The notes under the pieces were generated by a model. That model was not told the DNA's origin, did no database searches, and saw only the letters and a program-made list of their open reading frames with translations. This document shows positions 22,516 through 34,221 of a DNA stretch of 64,000 bases, piece by piece; positions within the stretch are counted from its first letter, which is position 1; every line of letters starts with the position of its first letter. The stretch lies in NCBI RefSeq assembly GCF_036370855.1, contig NC_088101.1, positions 39,726,544 through 39,790,543 of the forward strand. The letters run 5' to 3'. Both the position numbers and the translations under genes were made by a program. The DNA is from Dromaius novaehollandiae (lineage: Eukaryota; Chordata; Aves; Casuariiformes; Dromaiidae).

Positions 22516-25500
22516 CTACAAGAAAGGTAAATCTATTACAAGCAATTACATTAGGGTCTTATGATGTACTGTACATGAAGAAGGTTGTTTGCATTTAATT
22601 CACTAAATGCAACATTAGATACTGTATATATTTGGAAATGGCATTACAAAATAAGAATTCAGGGTAAGCACTGAATGGCCATGTTTGGTACCAGGGCAAG
22701 TGATTCATGGCCAGTGTAATTTCCTGTTACAGGCATGGTCTATGAGGTACCCAGTTCAAGAAGAAAAAGACTCTGTACTGTGGGTTTTTTTAATACAATA
22801 CAATGCTTTTAAACACAATAAAATCCTGACTATACTACAATGTACAGCAAAGAAACAGCAAAAGAATTTTGTTGTCCTAATGAAGTTAAGAAGTCAAACT
22901 TGTTTTTCACAAGTGAGAGGGACTTTAATCTGGACAAGGGCAACAACATTAAACCAGAATCATCTGTACAAAAGCCAAAACAGGAAAATGAAGGAAAGGA
23001 AAAATGCTGCTGTTAAGCCATTTTATTTTTTTTCCCCCCTCTCGCTATATCCGAATGCAGTAAGGAACTTTTTAACCTTCTAGATGTATGTTGCAATAGC
23101 AATACAAGCTAACACAGATGTATGAACTCTTGGATTGTGTGTGTGTGCAGGTATGTGTCTGTTTGCTGCTTCATTTATATATGAACCAGAAATACGTAGA
23201 ACATGAGCACGTAGAGAAATCAACTATGAGATGAAATGCTTCTGACCAAGAGGAATGAACATGTAGGGAATATAAAGGTGAAAAAGTAACTTGAGTGATA
23301 GTGACAATGACATAAGAGTCCAGGATTCTTAAAAAGGGAAGGAAAAAGAGCAGTAGAATAAAAACAGTGGGCTTCAAGGAAGAATACTTCAATAAATTGA
23401 GACTTCCTTCCCACAAGGTTTTTATAGATGTAGTCTCTGAGGGGAAGAAGAGTTCAGGGGAGCTGGCACTTTCTTAAAGACACAAACTATTCTTATGTGG
23501 AAGGAAAGATAGGAAGTGTAGTAAATTACCAAGACTCACTTGGCTAAAGCACAAGGAATTGTACAAAAAGTAGAAACTAGATCAAGAGATGTGTATGACA
23601 GAGCACACTGGGACAAAATCAGAAAGGTAGAGCACAAAACAAGATAAAACTAGCAAGAGCCATTAAGGATGACAAAACACTATTCTGTAAAAAAACAAGA
23701 GGAAGGCCAAGAAAAAAGTTAATTTATGCTCAGTGGGAAGGAATCACCAAATGTAGCCAACTATTTAACTTTTTTTGCTTCAGTCCTTAGCCATGTGAGT
23801 GTAGGCTAACAGCGCTAACACCAGTAACAGCTGAGTGGGAACTTCAGCAAGAATAGGGAAGAACCACGTAAGGCAAGTTGTTTTAAGGCAGTCTCAGAGA
23901 CATCTGCTGCTATCGCTGAGAACTCGTGGAAGATGGATGAGGTTCAGATGGCAAATACAATTCCTTTCATTATTGAAGGAGATGCTGATGGGAGATGGGG
24001 AATTATGGATCTTTCAGCCTAACTTCCATGTCCAGAAGGAACTATCAAATAATCAATCTGTTGTTAAGCCCTTAGCAATGTGAGAAGTAGCAGTAAACAT
24101 AGATTTGTGGGAGAACTAATCTAACCAATATGATTTTTTTCTATGACAGGGTAAAAAGTCATACAGCAGATGTCTCCATTATATTTTCATAAGGAAGCGG
24201 ACAGATTTGATGTAGGGATACTATCCAGTTCAAAACTTCACTCACAGTGTAGTTGGAGATATAAGAGAGTTCCAGAAGGGTCTGGACATTTAGCATTTTC
24301 ATTAGGATTTGGGTGATATTTAAACTGAGAGAGCTAACCCAAAGCAAAGAGTATGAAAGTGAAGAGACCACTGCAAAGGTCTGAGCTTAGGTGGGAATGA
24401 ATGAAGGCAAAACTGTAGCCTGGGAGAATGTCGGCGAGGCAGGAATCTCTGTTACCGTGGGGGCAATCTGACACTGGTTTTCCATGTAGACTGACGGGTA
24501 GCTAATAAAGAAGAGAGAACCCAATTAGGGGAACCCAGTTATCTGCTTATTTTAATAAAACTTGTAGGAAATTAACATCTTTGATCTCTATCTGCAAACA
24601 TGGTTGTGCATGGCACTTGGGTTCAAAAGATTTTAGGGAGGGACCGGCACGTACAGACTGCTCATGTGCATACTTTGTATTTCCTGTGAAAATATACTAA
24701 AAAAGGACACTGGTATCTGAAATAGGAATACGCTATATAAGGCATATAAAATAACCTTTTTATTCTAGGAAGCATTGATGAGACTTTGACTAGAATTTTG
24801 TATCCTGTTTTGGGCACCCTGCTTTCAAAAAGAAGGATGTAAACTAATCTGAGGTCAGAAAAAAGCAACAAGAATGATAAGCAGTCTAACAGACTTGTTG
24901 GGTGGAAAAACTAAGGAATGTTTTTCTTTCCTAGATTAAACTAAAAAAGATTGATTCAACAGATTCTGAATTTTTTTCCCCTCAGCAAATTAACTGTAAT
25001 CCACATACACAAGCTACGCAGAAAGATTTTAAGGCTGGGCATCAAGAAAAACTTTATGCTTGTATTGATACAATTAAATAAATAATAGTTTGGATCAGTG
25101 GTTTTGAGCTGTTATCCATGCACCCCAGAGAGTATGTGGATTACTACAAAGGTAGCTAAGAGAGGTGACTAAGAAAGTGAACATGGTCAGTAGTCTCAAA
25201 TTGTTGCATAAAGATCTCTGCAAAATGTTGGCGGGAGGGCACAAATGTTAAGATATAATTGAATCTGCCTGAAGTGGGGCTGGGGAGCACAACTGGGTCA
25301 CATGTTTCCTTCAGTCTGATTTGGGGTGTTTTGCTGTTTCAGACTATTTCAGGCCTAAAACTGTATACACCGATAGCCTCCTGCCTTCCTAGAATCTTAT
25401 TTTTAGAATACTATGCTGCATTTGCAGAGGAAATAGTATCAGTGTGTGCAGCATTACCCAATTATGTGGTCCTTATTACTGTAATATCAGCACAAGATAT

Positions 25501-26458
25501 GAATATCCATCAGCCAAAACAAGACCAACTGGTGAGGATAAGGCAGAATAGCATACACTGTTCCCAAACTGCAGCAGATGAAGAGAAAAGAACTCAAACC
25601 TTCCTAAATATTTTGAGAGATCTGTATTACAGCATTTTTAACCTGTTTGCTGCTTGTCTAAAGAATACGCCTCAGCATATGAATGTTAAGAGGAGGACTA
25701 GAGATTTTCCTGCATATTTTTTAGAAAGAATAGCAAATAGGTATTTTGTTCATATTTCATCTGTGAAGGTGAGAAATACCTTTTGATGAAGCCATTTATG
25801 AAAAATGTCTCTAGTACTGAGCTTTACTTTCTGTGCTGTGAACCAGACTGGAACATGTGCAGAATACAATTACACAATTTTAAATTTTGTTAACTTTTTT
25901 AGTCCTGCCAGGCTGTGGTGAGAACAGGCACAAAAGCATGAAATCAATTTCTTTGTTCTCACAGTGTCTGGGAGTGATGTTTTGACTCTCTTAATGAAGA
26001 TGATGATCTTTTGGGTTAGTAAAGGTAATGAGAATCTCCATTAGGTCTATGTGTATTTTTGGCAGAATAGTTTTAACCAGCCGTGGGGTGACTTGAGGCA
26101 ATAGAGCCGTGCCACAAAGTAATAACAATAATAACCTGCCTTTACAATAAAATGTCACTGTTGACAAAGCCTCACAATTGCAGATCTGGCCTCTACTCAA
26201 AGAAGAGGAAGTAACAAGCTGGAGATTTATGTCCTGTCAGGGCATTCAAATTTTAGATTCAGCTTTACTGTGAATTACAGTTGGGAACTAGATTAACTAC
26301 AAAATAAGTATAAACAGATCTGCATAATTCAGAACATTAATCCAACCAATTTTTCTTTATTTTTGGCATGTTTTAAATTACTATATATAGATATATATAA
26401 ATAAACTGACTTTAAATGCTACTTCAGGAAACTACAGCAACAGATGAAAATCACATAC
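22516..26458 (-). other. FBXW7 intron 9
   Basis: 3.9 kb, GT-AG. About 40% is the decayed CR1 at 23440-25075. A plus-strand 175-codon frame at 25259-25786 is not recognised and begins with TTG. Confidence 0.9.
23440..25075 (+). mobile_element. Old, decayed CR1-type LINE in intron 9
   Basis: Recognised from ordered matches to the CR1 ORF2 nucleotide sequence as I know it: a stretch with ACTAGCAAGAGCCATTAAGG, then AACAAGAGGAAGGCCAAG (about 23690), GGGAATTATGGATCTTTCAGCCTAACTTCC-like text (about 23995), GTTTTGGGCACCCTGCTTTC (about 24810), AAAGCAACAAGAATGAT (about 24863) and GGGCATCAAGAAAAACTTT (about 25037). Order and spacing are right for a single copy on the plus strand, antisense to FBXW7. 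Many stops and indels; long dead. Ends are approximate. Confidence 0.75.
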
Positions 26459-26684
26459 CTGTAATGAGTAGACTCTGTTAGTATGCCCTTGCAGTGTGTG
26501 CAGACAGGTCTCTGTCTCTGGATCCCACACTTTGACCATAAAATCATATGCACCACTTACAACCCTTCTGCCGTCATATTGAACACACCGAACTGCAGCC
26601 ACATGGCCCATCAGAACATGTAAACACTGGCCCGTCTCTATGTCCCAAACTCTCAGCGTAGCATCTCGAGAACCACTGACCACT
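26459..26684 (-). CDS. FBXW7: FBXW7 common coding exon 9 (WD40 repeats 4-5, R479 and R505 equivalents)
   Basis: 226 nt: one base completing Arg, then 75 codons, [20 protein letters not shown] to [10 protein letters not shown], phase 0 at the donor (GTATGT). It holds the GSRD and AAVRC arginines equivalent to human R479 (codon CGA) and R505 (codon CGG), both in the degron pocket. Acceptor GTTTCTCCAG. Identical to human where I can compare. Confidence 0.97.
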
Positions 26685-27263
26685 CTGGAGAAACAAGAAA
26701 ACCCTTCCTGTACTTAGCGTTGTAAATAAAAAGTGTTAAAACAACTGGACTTGGGCATAAATCAGTTACAAGCTGAAATTCCTTTTGGACACTAAATAGC
26801 ATTAGTCCACTGGCTACCAAAGATCTGGTTTGGTCTGACATCGTATTAAGGCTGCCAGATGACTTGAGTCTTTTTCTTCCTTGTCCTACTCACCTCTTCA
26901 GGAGCCGTGTATTTAACAGAATTAGCAAACCGTATTTAAAAGGCACTACAGTCCTGAACAGCAAAATGATGCTGGGAGAAGAAATGTGGACCATTGTATC
27001 CATGTATGAAAGCTTATGAATATGCTGAGCTCAAGGCCGGTACTGTGAGCATCCTATTTTAATGATGTAACTAAATACAGCAATAAAACAAAGAAGGATG
27101 ATCTTTACAAGTGTTACTTTCAGTAGAACATCAGTTATTCTGCTTGAGTTATATGGTTTATACTTTTAAAAGCCTTTTTAGACTAGAACGGAACAGAAAA
27201 GGCATTAATGTTACTGGAATTCCAGTGATTGCTAGTACAGAAAAAACCCTCAGCATTCTTAAG

Positions 27264-27287
27264 AAACAAACAAACAAACAAACAAAC
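27264..27287. repeat. (AAAC)6 tetranucleotide repeat
   Basis: Six perfect AAAC units in intron 8, about 430 bp from the CR1 copy and separate from it. Confidence 0.9.
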
Positions 27288-27711
27288 AACTAAGGGCCAC
27301 TCTGTCAACAACTCCGTGCCTTAACCAAATAATACAGCTTTCCTGCTGTTTGCTATTACAGAAATTATGATATAACCAGTTAAAATTTTAACAAAAAGCT
27401 GCAGAGACAATACTTTTAAAAAGTCAGTATGTAAAATGAGCAAGTTTGCAACACTGATAAAAAGTTACAGAGAAAATTATTCACAGGGTAGGAGACTGGA
27501 TCACAGCGTGACAAAGATAATTTTGAAGTAAGGTAGATCATTAGTTTAAAGTATATGACTTTTAATTTTCTGTTCTTTAATTAGCAGTCTTACGCTTTTG
27601 CTTCTATTAATCATCTCCTTTGTGTTGATTTATGTAGTTTAGTTTGACTACTCTATCTGCTTTGTGTTTTAATCAATGTTAGGTTACGTATAAAAGTTTT
27701 AGAAGCATTTT

Positions 27712-28719
27712 CTGATGAACTACGGACTACATGAGCCGACAGTGAGGCGGACTGAAAACTGGCTGAATGGCAGCGCTCAGAGGGTTGTGATCAGTGGTGC
27801 AAAGCCTAGTCCGAGGCCTGTAGCTAGCAGTGTCCCCCGGGGGGGTCAATACTGGATCCAGTATTGTTCAACTTACTTATTCATCAATGACCTGGATGAG
27901 GGGACAGAGTGCACCCTCAACAAATTTGGAGATGATACAAAACTGGGAGGAGTGGCTGATGCGCCAGAGGGCTGTGCTGCCATTCAGAGGGACCTCCACT
28001 GGCTGGAGAGATGGGCAGAGGAACTTCATGAAGTTCAACAAAGGGCAGTGCAGAGTCCTGCGCCAGTACAGGCTGGGAGCTGACCTGCTGGAAAGCAGCT
28101 CTGCCAAGAAGGACCTGGGGGTCCTGGTGGACAAGTTGACCATGAGCCAGCAGTGTGCCCTTGTGGCCAAGAAGGTCCATGGTATCCTGGGGTGCATTAG
28201 GCAGAGCATTGCCAGCAGGTCAAGGGAGGTGATGCTTCCTCTTGACTCAGCACTAGTGAAGCCACAACTGGAGTGCTGGGTCCAGTTCTGGGCTCCCCAG
28301 TACACAAGAGACATGGAGCTACTGGAGCAAGTCTAGCAAAGGGCTACTAAAACGATGAAGGGATGGAGCATCTGTCATACAAGGAGAGGTTGGGAGAGCT
28401 AGGACTGTTCAGCCTGGAGAAGTGAACGCTCAGGGGGACCTTACCAATGTGTATAAATACTTGAAGAGAGGGTATAAAGGAGGAGGAGCCAGACTGTTCT
28501 CAGTGGTGCCAGTGACAGGACAAGAGACAGTGGGCACAAACTGAAACACAGGAACAGGTTGCCCAGAGATGTGGAGTCTCCATCCTTGGAGATATTCAAA
28601 AGCCATCTGAATGTGGTCCTGGGACATCTGCTCCACATGACTCTGCTTGAGCAGGGCGGGGTTGGACTATATAATCTCCAGAGGGCCCTTCTGATCTGAA
28701 CCATTCTAGGATTCAATAA
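27712..28719 (+). mobile_element. CR1 LINE, 5'-truncated, in intron 8
   Basis: About 1 kb matching the ORF2 C-terminal part and 3' end of avian CR1. Translated pieces in shifting frames include [60 protein letters not shown] and [16 protein letters not shown]. The 3' end has the CR1 tail (GTTGGACTATATAATCTCCAG ... CCATTCTAGGATTC). Broken by frameshifts and stops, and lacking a block of the final ORF2 region around 28540 (the sequence passes straight from the KLK-like part to the NRLPR-like part), so inactive. It is antisense to FBXW7 and ends about 52 bp from the exon 8 donor. Confidence 0.92.
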
Positions 28720-28771
28720 ACGTAGTGGAAATTATAAGCCAAACTGGCTGTACCTTTCAAAAGGCACTTAC

Positions 28772-28953
28772 CTTTTCTCATGGAGATGCATACAGCGCAC
28801 AGTAGAGGTATGTCCATACAACGTGTGTATGCATTCTCCAGTTTCAGCATTCCAGACTTTCAACGTTCGGTCCGTAGATCCACTGATGATAATATTGTCC
28901 CTCATCTGTGATGACCAGACTCCGCCTGTGTGCCCAACTAGTGTTCTCAAACA
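28772..28953 (-). CDS. FBXW7: FBXW7 common coding exon 8 (WD40 repeats 2-3, R465 equivalent)
   Basis: 182 nt: 60 codons, [20 protein letters not shown] to CMHLHEK, plus two bases of a split Arg. It carries two WD40 signatures (VGHTGG...LKVWNAETG and YGHTSTVRC). The Arg in TSTVRC (codon CGC) is equivalent to human alpha R465, a phosphodegron-contact residue and cancer mutation hot spot. Donor GTAAGT at 28771-28766. The 3' end of a CR1 retroposon lies only about 52 bp beyond this donor in intron 8. Confidence 0.97.
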
Positions 28954-31900
28954 CTGAAAATACATATTTTGCTTAGTTGACAGAGTTGAAAGGAAGTTTA
29001 AGGAATGCATAAAGCAAAAAAAAAAGTAATCTATGAGATAGCAGTAGTCTTGCTTATCTAGAATAAGCTAGAAGACTCCCAGAGATTGCTTCATAATTGA
29101 ACTCAAAAATCTCATCTTTTAGAAAACATTCATCAAATTTCTCTATCCATTGTTGGTACTTTGATGATCATGAAGCTTCCCTATAAGCTTTCTTTTGGTA
29201 AACTAGACTGTCTTTCCAAATTTCTCATTACAAGGCATGTTTTGCAGCCTTGAGTGAGTCTTTTTCCTGGCTTTTTTCTGAGTCACTGCAGGTTTTTTCT
29301 CAGTATTTTTTTGAAACATAAACATTAGAACTACAGGGAAGTAAAACGTAGTAGTTCTACCACCAATATATAAACCATCTGCTGTTGTTTTATTTTTCTG
29401 TTTTTGTTATCCAAAAGAAATTACATGCTATAAGCTGTAGCTACTGCTTTAATACTGTGAAATCACATTTCAAACGTACTCTTGTCTAGGAGAGAATCTC
29501 ATGTTACATAAGCATGGCCTACCTTCTTTGCTCCTAAATATATGACACTGTTTTTTAACCATGTAGAACCCATGCTTGCTCACACCTACATCTATAAAAC
29601 CTAGATCACTCTGGAACAGTGACCTGTCTCTGTCTCTCAGTTTGTATTCCTTATCAGTGATTTTTATATATATATATTTTTTTTATATATATATATACAC
29701 ACACACACACATATATATTTATAAAAAATTTTACCAACAATCAATAAGTGATAATTAGTACAGACATGAAAAGATCCTTGCAAAACCCAACTAGAAACAC
29801 ACTCCATTTAAGATTCTGCTTTTACATTAACAGCACAATACCTATTAATTACCTGCTCTCTAACCCATTTAAATATGTGCCATGTTGATTTTTGCACTGC
29901 TCCTTTTTCTTAAATTGTGTCATGGGATACAACATTCTAATATACATAGCCATCTATTTCAGCCCTATTATTTTTATCCGTCAAATCTGTAACTGCACGA
30001 GAAAAGAGATCAAGATGCTTTGATGGTCTCTTTTTCTGTAATCTAATGCTGAGTGGCATTAATTTCCATGGCCCTCCCTTAACTGTTAGCTGACTCGTCT
30101 TCAAGTAGTCCCGTATTTTTTTTCTGACATAATATATCCTTATTACCCAGTCATTCAGTTTACTCCATTTAAATATTGATGAATTAAAAAAAAAAATTAA
30201 ACATTTTAGCTTTCTGCCAATCTGTTGGATCGTCTCCAGGACTCTGATACCTTTTGGAAAAAAAACCAATTGCATTCCTCAGGTAGCTTTAGAAAAAAAC
30301 AATCAGATACAAGCTATCTATCTGGATCAACTGTAATAAAAATGCCTGACTTTTTGGTAGTAGTTGTTTAACATCCTGCGAGTTTCTGCTGAAATAAATT
30401 GTTTTATCATCACTGCATGCTGTATTTACATCACATGAATTTTCTCAAAAAAACAGCGCAGAAATGCTAAAAATCTTTTGTACATCAGTAGTAGTTCAAC
30501 TAGTTTCTGTTGTGAAAATCCTTTTCTAACATATTTGAAAAGTTCCTTACTTTTTTTGCTGTGCATAGATTTCCTGTTCGTTCTTTAACATTTCTTACCA
30601 GTTTTCCTGGCTTCTAGCTCACTTCACTGCTATCAATTCCTCCTTTTCGGTTCATAGCTGTTCTTCATGTTTTCTCTACATGAGAGCGCTAATGTTTTTA
30701 AAGAATTCAGCTTCCTTTGATTCTAGCTCTTTCAGCATCTAGCAAAAATATTCTTAAATGGCTCCCAAACATTTTTTTTTTTAATTTCACTGATTTGCTC
30801 ATATGTCAAGAAATCGTCCTTCTAAAGAAGTAAGCAGACAGAATCCTTATTTTGGGTGTTAACACCTCTTGAGTATAAGGTGAATATTCTAGTTACATTC
30901 ATTTGCACAAATCAACCTCTATAGTTTTTTTTTTTAATTTACATCATTAGTTCTTCAGTATCAGAAAGCATGAGGGCTAACAGAGCAAGCTTCCATCTTT
31001 CACATACTATTTTAGCTCTCCTTAAGGTTTGGGGCAAATAGTCACAGTATGATTTGTAATTACTTTCAAAAAAAAATTACTGAATGTAAATTGAGAGGTA
31101 ATGCTAGTATGATAAAGTATTAAAGGAATATTTTGCTTTTGAGAGGGTGGTAGGTACATAGCAAGTATTTTTCACTTGAGGTTAGCCTGCCCTTTTCAAT
31201 TAAAAAAAGTGTTAATTTTAACATGGGTTCCTTCACTAGACAGTTTGTTTTACCTACAGAGGTAGGGTAAGGCTGCGTACTGCTTTTAATTTTATTCTTC
31301 TGCACAGTAGTATTTACAGTCTTGTCAAGGAACTTCTAGGCATGCAAAGACAAATGCCTAATACAGTCAACCTGAATATTATAAAGTAGATACCTTTTAC
31401 ATCTTGAACATGTTATCCTCAATACCTATCCTGTTGTTGATATAACTGTACCATTAAGACAAACCAAGTTACACAATACTAATTTAGAAGGAAAAAGTAC
31501 TATTTCCCTGAGGCCCTTCTATACACATGGAATATGGTCAGTCACCTTAAAACAAGAAACTGTGTGCCGAGTAGATGTGATGCTCTAACACAAGTGAAAT
31601 GTTTGGTACTGTCTTTTTGATTGCACATGTTGTTTTGCTTCTCTAAGTCAAAATTAAATTATTGAAGCTTATTAAATTCCTGCCTGAGCTGGATCTAATT
31701 TAATAGGAAATATTTAAACCTAAAGCAAGTTACGATTTTTTTTTGTAGCTTAGCAGTATAGCAGCATAGAAAGAAAAAAACAAACTGTGTACTTGAAGAC
31801 AGAGCCAGTAAAATGAACACACCATTTCAGTAACTTAAAAACAGCAGAAAGAATGGTAGAAGACAAGAGAGAAAGAGAAGATTCAGAGGGGTAAAGGCAG

Positions 31901-32255
31901 GCTAAATTAAGCTTTAAGGAATATAAAGTAACGTATCTGTCCAAATTCTCTAGCATACATGTCACAAATGACTCCACAAGAATAGAGGAATTGCCAAGAG
32001 AACAAGGATATATGCCAGCAGTAACATGAGCAGCATTGTAATTTCACATCAAGGTGACTTTTTTGAACTAGACTCATTTCTGTGTAGGAAAAGATGACCC
32101 ATATATTTACTAGTGTATTTTTCTGATTCTTGCATGACACAAGACCACTCTGCAGTGTGGTCTGATGAAACTGTATTTCTGCCATACCTGACATGGTATG
32201 TTCTGACATACCAGTGCTCTACCGGTAGCTCATTTATAAGAAATAATCAACTTAC
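28954..32255 (-). other. FBXW7 intron 7
   Basis: 3.3 kb, GT-AG, AT-rich. Contains the compound TA/AC microsatellite; no other element was recognised. Confidence 0.9.
29665..29719. repeat. Compound TA/T/AC microsatellite
   Basis: Two TA runs separated by a T8 run, then an AC run and a further AT run. In intron 7. Confidence 0.9.
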
Positions 32256-32369
32256 CTTGCCTGTAACTGCTGACCAAACTTTTAATGTGTTGTCATCTGA
32301 GCCACTCACTATTCGATTACCGCAGAATTGAAGGCATGTGATCACGTGATCATCATGCCCTTTGAGCAC
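32256..32369 (-). CDS. FBXW7: FBXW7 common coding exon 7 (first WD40 repeat)
   Basis: 38 codons, VLKGHDDHVITCLQFCGNRI to LKVWSAVTGK, phase 0 at both ends. A complete WD40 blade with the GH (KGHDDHV) and WD-type (KVWSAVTG) signatures. Acceptor ATTGTCAG, donor GTAAGT. Identical to human where I can compare. Confidence 0.97.
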
Positions 32370-32832
32370 CTGACAATGAAAAACATAAAAATGTACATTC
32401 ACAACTTGACCCGAGAGATTAGGAATAAGCAGGAAAAACAAAGTGCTATTCTGATTCATAAATTACAAAATGCTAGAGTTGCTTCAAAAATAATAAGGTC
32501 CCTTAATCCCATGTGTCAAGTCTAATTTACTGCCAGCTGAGGGCATGGAAGGTGTTTTCCTTCTTCATCCAATAACATTGTATTGCTTATCAAATATACT
32601 ACAGTTACTTTAAATCTTCTAAAGCATACCAGGATAAATCACTGACAGAAGTAGGATAGATTAGTAGCTGGATATTGCTCAATTCCTCTGCAGTTATTCC
32701 CTTGTTTCTTTATTTTTTAATTACATTTGTTTTTTCCAGACTTTTACTTTTTGAGAGTTATTTCAATGCTGAACGAAAAGGATGGGGTTCTATTACTTGC
32801 TGCATATTTGCACTTTCATGGTCAAGGCTGAA

Positions 32833-32834
<2 letters not shown>

Positions 32835-32862
<28 letters not shown>
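32835..32862. repeat. (AC)14 microsatellite
   Basis: Pure AC dinucleotide run, followed by interrupted AT/AC repeats to about 32888. In intron 6. Confidence 0.95.
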
Positions 32863-32868
<6 letters not shown>

Positions 32869-33703
32869 GTATACACACATACACACACCCCTTACCAAGC
32901 ACTGTAATCTATTAAATGCCGGGCAGCAGCAAAGTCAAAAACTATAAAACCATAAAACCCATAACGAACTCAATTAAGTACAAACAAGAATGGTAATTTA
33001 ATGTGCTGAAAACATGGATTGGAATGTTACTTCATAGAAATGGCATTTTCAGTGTTTGATATGGGAAGGCTGCAGTTCAGTATGTTTTACTGCAACACTG
33101 GGAAAAATGCTTATCAGAATACATAAGATGAGGAATTTTTTATTTAACATATCTGAATACTTTTCAAACTGTTCACAGAACTGAAGTGGGCATTTGGATA
33201 AAGCCTGGGGCTGTAATTTTAATAATAATTCCAAGATAACTTGATGTGGCGTATCAAGGCAAGAAATGCTGAACCATTGCCAGAGATCTATGTAAGTCGT
33301 GGCCAACTAAACAGCAGGATATATCCACTGGTTTTTAAAAGGAATTTCTTTGTTCTTATTTTTATGTTGAACAGTAATCAAGAAAATAGAGAATTTACCT
33401 AAAAGGATTTGAGTCTGTTTTTATTTCATGTTTCTGGCTGGTTATTCACTACCAGGTTTGATTAGAGTGTTGATGTTTTATTTTCCAAGAGGTTGAAAGT
33501 ATTGCTGCATATCTTTGTATTAGAAAAGATGCAATAAGACTGCAGCATCAATGTCATTAAAAGATTTCAAAATTTAAAAAAACAGAAAAAACAAGAAATG
33601 ATGGTGCTACTCAATTTGTACTAGCATCTATGAAAACAAAGCATGAAACGATTGCAGAATAGCTGTGAAATATTTTCATACAGGACATGGCACAGCTCTA
33701 CAA

Positions 33704-33735
33704 ATACGCGCGCGCACGTGTGTGCGCACACGTGC
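33704..33735. repeat. 32-bp alternating purine-pyrimidine tract (Z-DNA prone)
   Basis: Unbroken purine-pyrimidine alternation mixing CG, CA and TG steps, with the self-complementary core GTGTGCGCACAC. In intron 6 of FBXW7. Confidence 0.85.
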
Positions 33736-34084
33736 CTATATGCTTAATTTTAAGTATTTCCCATCAAGTCTCTGAGATTATAATTATGTCCTTCATAAAG
33801 AGTGACATATGCGCATAGGAATTCACCAAATTATATTATAGTTTTTTTAAAGTGGCAGTGAGAATTCTGCTGTACAAAGAAGGATCATATTTTCATTTGT
33901 TAATAAGAAGGTGCTCAGAAATTAGTTTAAAACCAGGGTAAGCTAAAACATAAATTACTGTTTTCCTGTAACAAGGTTATGGTTTTGTGTGCATTGATGG
34001 TCTGGCTTGTCCCAAGCAAAAACAAAAACCCCAAAGGTCGATCCTGCTTATTCATGGCACCTTGTACATAGCTCAGAAACTTAC

Positions 34085-34221
34085 CTTAGGAGATTTAAGT
34101 TCCCCTCGCCGCCAGTTGGTATCAATTCTGTGTTGCCTAATGTATGCACTTTTCCATGGACTATGTATAAAACCTGGTTTTATTACTTTCCTTCTCTTGA
34201 TATGTAATGGTTCATCAATCC
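34085..34221 (-). CDS. FBXW7: FBXW7 common coding exon 6 (F-box to WD40 linker)
   Basis: 137 nt: two bases completing Gly, then 45 codons from IDEPLHIKRRKVIKPG to DTNWRRGELKSPK, phase 0 at the donor (GTAAGT). This is the rigid linker between the F-box and the beta-propeller, with the basic motif IKRRKVIK. Identical to human where I can compare. The acceptor (CATTTTAG) is preceded on the gene strand by a C/T-rich tract over about 34230-34260. Confidence 0.96.

Larger units (their letters stand above)
26685..28771 (-). other. FBXW7 intron 8
   Basis: 2.1 kb, GT-AG. Nearly half is the antisense CR1 at 27712-28719. Confidence 0.9.
32370..34084 (-). other. FBXW7 intron 6
   Basis: 1.7 kb, GT-AG. 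Contains the (AC)14 microsatellite and the 32-bp alternating purine-pyrimidine tract. Confidence 0.9.

Noticed and set aside
25259-25786. 175-codon plus-strand open frame in intron 9
   Set aside because: Starts with TTG, has no recognisable domain, runs antisense to FBXW7 beside a decayed CR1, and its length is compatible with chance in 64 kb.
27877-28314. 145-codon minus-strand frame
   Set aside because: Antisense shadow of the CR1 copy.
32835-32890. Repeat array considered as CRISPR-like
   Set aside because: It is a dinucleotide microsatellite in a vertebrate intron, with no spacers.
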